From positions 1-6,550 of the forward strand of contig JAEOUB010000245.1 in the NCBI GenBank assembly GCA_016839545.1: a stretch of DNA of 6,550 nucleotides, read 5' to 3'. The position numbers were made by a program, and so were the translations under genes. Below, one piece after another: positions 4,671 through 6,550 of the stretch (position 1 is the stretch's first letter; each line of letters begins with the position of its first letter). The notes under the pieces are model-generated. The model searched no databases. It was not told the origin of the DNA and worked only from the letters and a program-made list of their open reading frames with translations. Origin of the DNA: Candidatus Kariarchaeota archaeon. GTDB lineage: Archaea > Asgardarchaeota > Heimdallarchaeia > Heimdallarchaeales > Kariarchaeaceae.

Positions 4671-6461
4671 ATGACGGAGGATGTGGACAGGCTCATCAGT
4701 CGAGGGTCGATTACTGACGCTCTTGAAAAGATCAGCCAGTTCAATCCTCATCAGCAATGTATGGGCAAGATTCTGAAGAGCAGAATCTACGAAGTACAGG
4801 GAAATTATGATGCTGCACATGCTGAAGCTGTGGATGCACTTACTATGAGCTTGGAAGAGGGAAGGGTACTGGATGAACTCGGAGCACGTGTAGCACTGAG
4901 CTATGCCCTGTTGAGACAGCACCGCGTGGATGAGTGCAGTCTTGCATTGCAATCTGCAAAGGAGCTCATCCCCACCATACCCGAAGAGTACTATCACCAG
5001 ACACGGAGATATCAGGCCACACTTCTCAACATCTGTGGACTGAAGAACAGGATCGAAGGCAATCTGGATGAGGCGCTGGAAGAATACAGTAGGAGTCTTG
5101 AAATCCGTGAGAAACTGGGGGTACTAGACGAGATCGGGGCAAGCAAGACCAATCTAGGCACCATTCACCACATGATGGGCGATCTTGAACGAGCCAGGCA
5201 GATGCATAATGACGCCATGGAGATCTTCAAGCGACTTGAGAATGATCACCTCATGGCATATGCTCTTCATTCCCTGGGGAATGTCTACTGGGAGATGGAT
5301 AACCTGGAAGAAGCGAAGAATCATTTTGAACGTGCCCTCTCCATTCGATTGCAGCTGGCAAATCCATATACCACCAGTGAGACACTCTTTGGATTGATCC
5401 TACTCAATATCGAGTTTGATTACATGGATCAGGCTCGGTTCTATTTTGATATGTTGTCAGAACTTGTGGATGAACACTATGGTGACCGGATTGAGATCTA
5501 TTACCTGCTGGCTGAGGCAATGATTCTGCAGACATCATCGCGACTGCTACATCGGGCTCAGGCACAGGAGATCCTTGAAGAGCTGCTAAAGAGACCGCTA
5601 TGGAGCGATCTAATGGGACTGGTCTATCTCACACTCTGTGATCTCTACCTGACAGAACTGAAAGTATCAAAGAATGAGGATGTTATCAAGGATGTCGAGC
5701 GGTTGATCAGCGAGTTGCAGCAACTTGCCAAACAGCAGCATTCCAGCATACTCAGAATAGAAACATTGCTCGTCAGAGCCAAACTGTTTTTGGTCAAATT
5801 AGACCTGGAAACCGCCCAGCAGATACTGTTTCAGGCAGAATTGATGGCAAACAAGAAAGGATTACACAATCTGGAGTTCAAAGTATCAGCAGAGCATGAT
5901 AATCTGATTGACAAGCTGTTCCAGTGGGACCAACTGAAATCAAGGAATGCGTCACTGGTGGAGCGATTGCGAGAGGCTGATTTTCTTGAACTGATAGATC
6001 AGCTCAAGACAAAGAGGGGATCCACAACCTCTCGTGGCAAGGTAGAAGAACCGTATTTCCTGCTGGTGATGAACACAGACTCTTTGCCACTGTATTCTGT
6101 AAAGTTCAATGAGGCTGCCAACATAAACCAGGAACTCATTGGCTCATTTCTGATGGCATCCAACATCGGGATGGCAGTTGCATTTGAACAGACAGGATCA
6201 ATAGAGCGAATCAAGTATGGTAAATACACCTTGGTTTTCATGCATCATGATCGTCTGGTATTCTGCTATGGTTTTGAAGGGCAGAGTTACTATGCCATCC
6301 AGCGGTTGAGAGATTTTGTAGACAGGATACGGTTAGGTCGGGTCTGGGATCTTCTTCGTGCAGATGTTCCCCGTCCCAAAGCCATAGAACAGGACCTTAC
6401 AGAACGAGTTGTGGAATATTTTGGAAAAGACAGCGTCTATTCAACAATTGGCAATACCTGA
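4671..6461 (+). CDS. TPR-repeat protein with C-terminal longin/roadblock-like domain
   Basis: This 596-residue soluble protein is mostly a tetratricopeptide solenoid. Repeats are seen at about 32-64, 68-100, 116-149, 155-188, 195-228 and 235-268, with more degenerate helical pairs at 273-306, 314-350 and 364-396. The clearest are kinesin-light-chain-like, for example LGNVYWEMDNLEEAKNHFE at 202-220. After a charged helical linker (about 410-458), residues 461-555 form a compact beta-beta-alpha-beta-beta-beta-alpha domain: strands YFLLVMN and PLYSVKF, helix ELIGSFLMASNIGMAVAF, strands IERIKYGKYTLVFMHHDRLVFCYGFE with glycines, then helix YYAIQRLRDFVDRI. This order matches longin/roadblock (profilin-like) folds, which in eukaryotes and Asgard archaea often bind small GTPases. 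The fold is inferred by eye. The TPR part would bind protein partners. No membrane segment or signal peptide is seen. The start ATG sits 28 bases after a TATA-like element. Confidence 0.85.
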   Translation: MTEDVDRLISRGSITDALEKISQFNPHQQCMGKILKSRIYEVQGNYDAAHAEAVDALTMSLEEGRVLDELGARVALSYALLRQHRVDECSLALQSAKELIPTIPEEYYHQTRRYQATLLNICGLKNRIEGNLDEALEEYSRSLEIREKLGVLDEIGASKTNLGTIHHMMGDLERARQMHNDAMEIFKRLENDHLMAYALHSLGNVYWEMDNLEEAKNHFERALSIRLQLANPYTTSETLFGLILLNIEFDYMDQARFYFDMLSELVDEHYGDRIEIYYLLAEAMILQTSSRLLHRAQAQEILEELLKRPLWSDLMGLVYLTLCDLYLTELKVSKNEDVIKDVERLISELQQLAKQQHSSILRIETLLVRAKLFLVKLDLETAQQILFQAELMANKKGLHNLEFKVSAEHDNLIDKLFQWDQLKSRNASLVERLREADFLELIDQLKTKRGSTTSRGKVEEPYFLLVMNTDSLPLYSVKFNEAANINQELIGSFLMASNIGMAVAFEQTGSIERIKYGKYTLVFMHHDRLVFCYGFEGQSYYAIQRLRDFVDRIRLGRVWDLLRADVPRPKAIEQDLTERVVEYFGKDSVYSTIGNT

Positions 6462-6550
6462 TTTCTCTGAGTTTTCAGAGCAAAAAGTCAAAAGTAAACT
6501 TATGAATTCGCAATTGTGGTCAAAACAGTACTCTTTGTCTGTACACACAA
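6462..6550. other. Intergenic tail after the TPR gene
   Basis: This 89-base tail contains no gene. A perfect 6-bp stem, 4-base loop hairpin is present (CTCTGA 6465-6470, loop GTTT, TCAGAG 6475-6480), but it is followed by CAAAAAG rather than a T-run, so it does not look like a factor-independent terminator for the plus strand. An A/T element (AACTTATGAA, about 6497-6506) resembles an archaeal TATA box and might serve a gene beyond the right edge. Confidence 0.4.

Noticed and set aside
6465..6480. Hairpin CTCTGA-GTTT-TCAGAG as a terminator of the TPR gene
   Set aside because: The stem is only 6 bp and is followed by an A-rich rather than T-rich run on the plus strand; archaeal termination normally depends on T-tracts, so this is probably chance.
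1..6550. A mobile element, defence island or CRISPR system
   Set aside because: No transposase, integrase, nuclease or repeat-spacer pattern was found on either strand; all substantial coding capacity is accounted for by housekeeping-like or orphan genes.

Overview
The window reads as a gene-dense stretch of archaeal chromosome at moderate GC, my estimate by eye being the mid-40s percent. Several starts are GTG. Most genes or operons have a TATA-like A/T element about 25-30 bases upstream of the start codon and no Shine-Dalgarno, which fits leaderless archaeal transcription. The gene content (a leucine-rich-repeat protein, an archaeal-type Hsp20, an acetylpolyamine/histone deacetylase-fold enzyme and a long TPR protein with a longin/roadblock-like tail) resembles Asgard archaea, perhaps a Thorarchaeota-like lineage. 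That placement is inference and could only be settled by homology search.

Layout from left to right. Bases 1-189 (minus strand) hold the first 63 codons of a leucine-rich-repeat gene that runs off the left edge. It is divergent from azlC-azlD (315-1342, plus), a translationally coupled pair for a branched-chain amino-acid exporter. A gene for an orphan protein with a helix-hairpin-helix-like segment follows at 1375-2034, apparently with its own TATA box. After a 107-base gap containing a strong A/T promoter, an imperfect inverted repeat and a Shine-Dalgarno, an Hsp20 small heat-shock protein lies at 2142-2627, followed by a small unrecognised protein at 2663-2977.

The minus strand then carries a two-gene operon read right to left: an acetylpolyamine amidohydrolase-like deacetylase (4572-3580) coupled by a 4-base stop/start overlap to a uracil-DNA glycosylase-superfamily protein (3583-2969). 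The glycosylase gene overlaps the convergent small plus-strand gene by 9 bases. Divergent from this operon, after a 98-base intergenic promoter region, is a 596-residue TPR protein (4671-6461) ending in a compact alpha/beta domain. The last 89 bases are intergenic.

Only azlC-azlD is a clear functional unit. The deacetylase-glycosylase pair is co-transcribed by arrangement, but no shared pathway is evident. I see no RNA genes, CRISPR arrays, insertion sequences or phage genes. No strong evidence for a new multi-gene system was found. The most interesting items are the TPR-longin/roadblock-like protein, the unlisted leucine-rich-repeat gene at the edge, the orphan HhH-like protein and the candidate operator of the Hsp20 gene.
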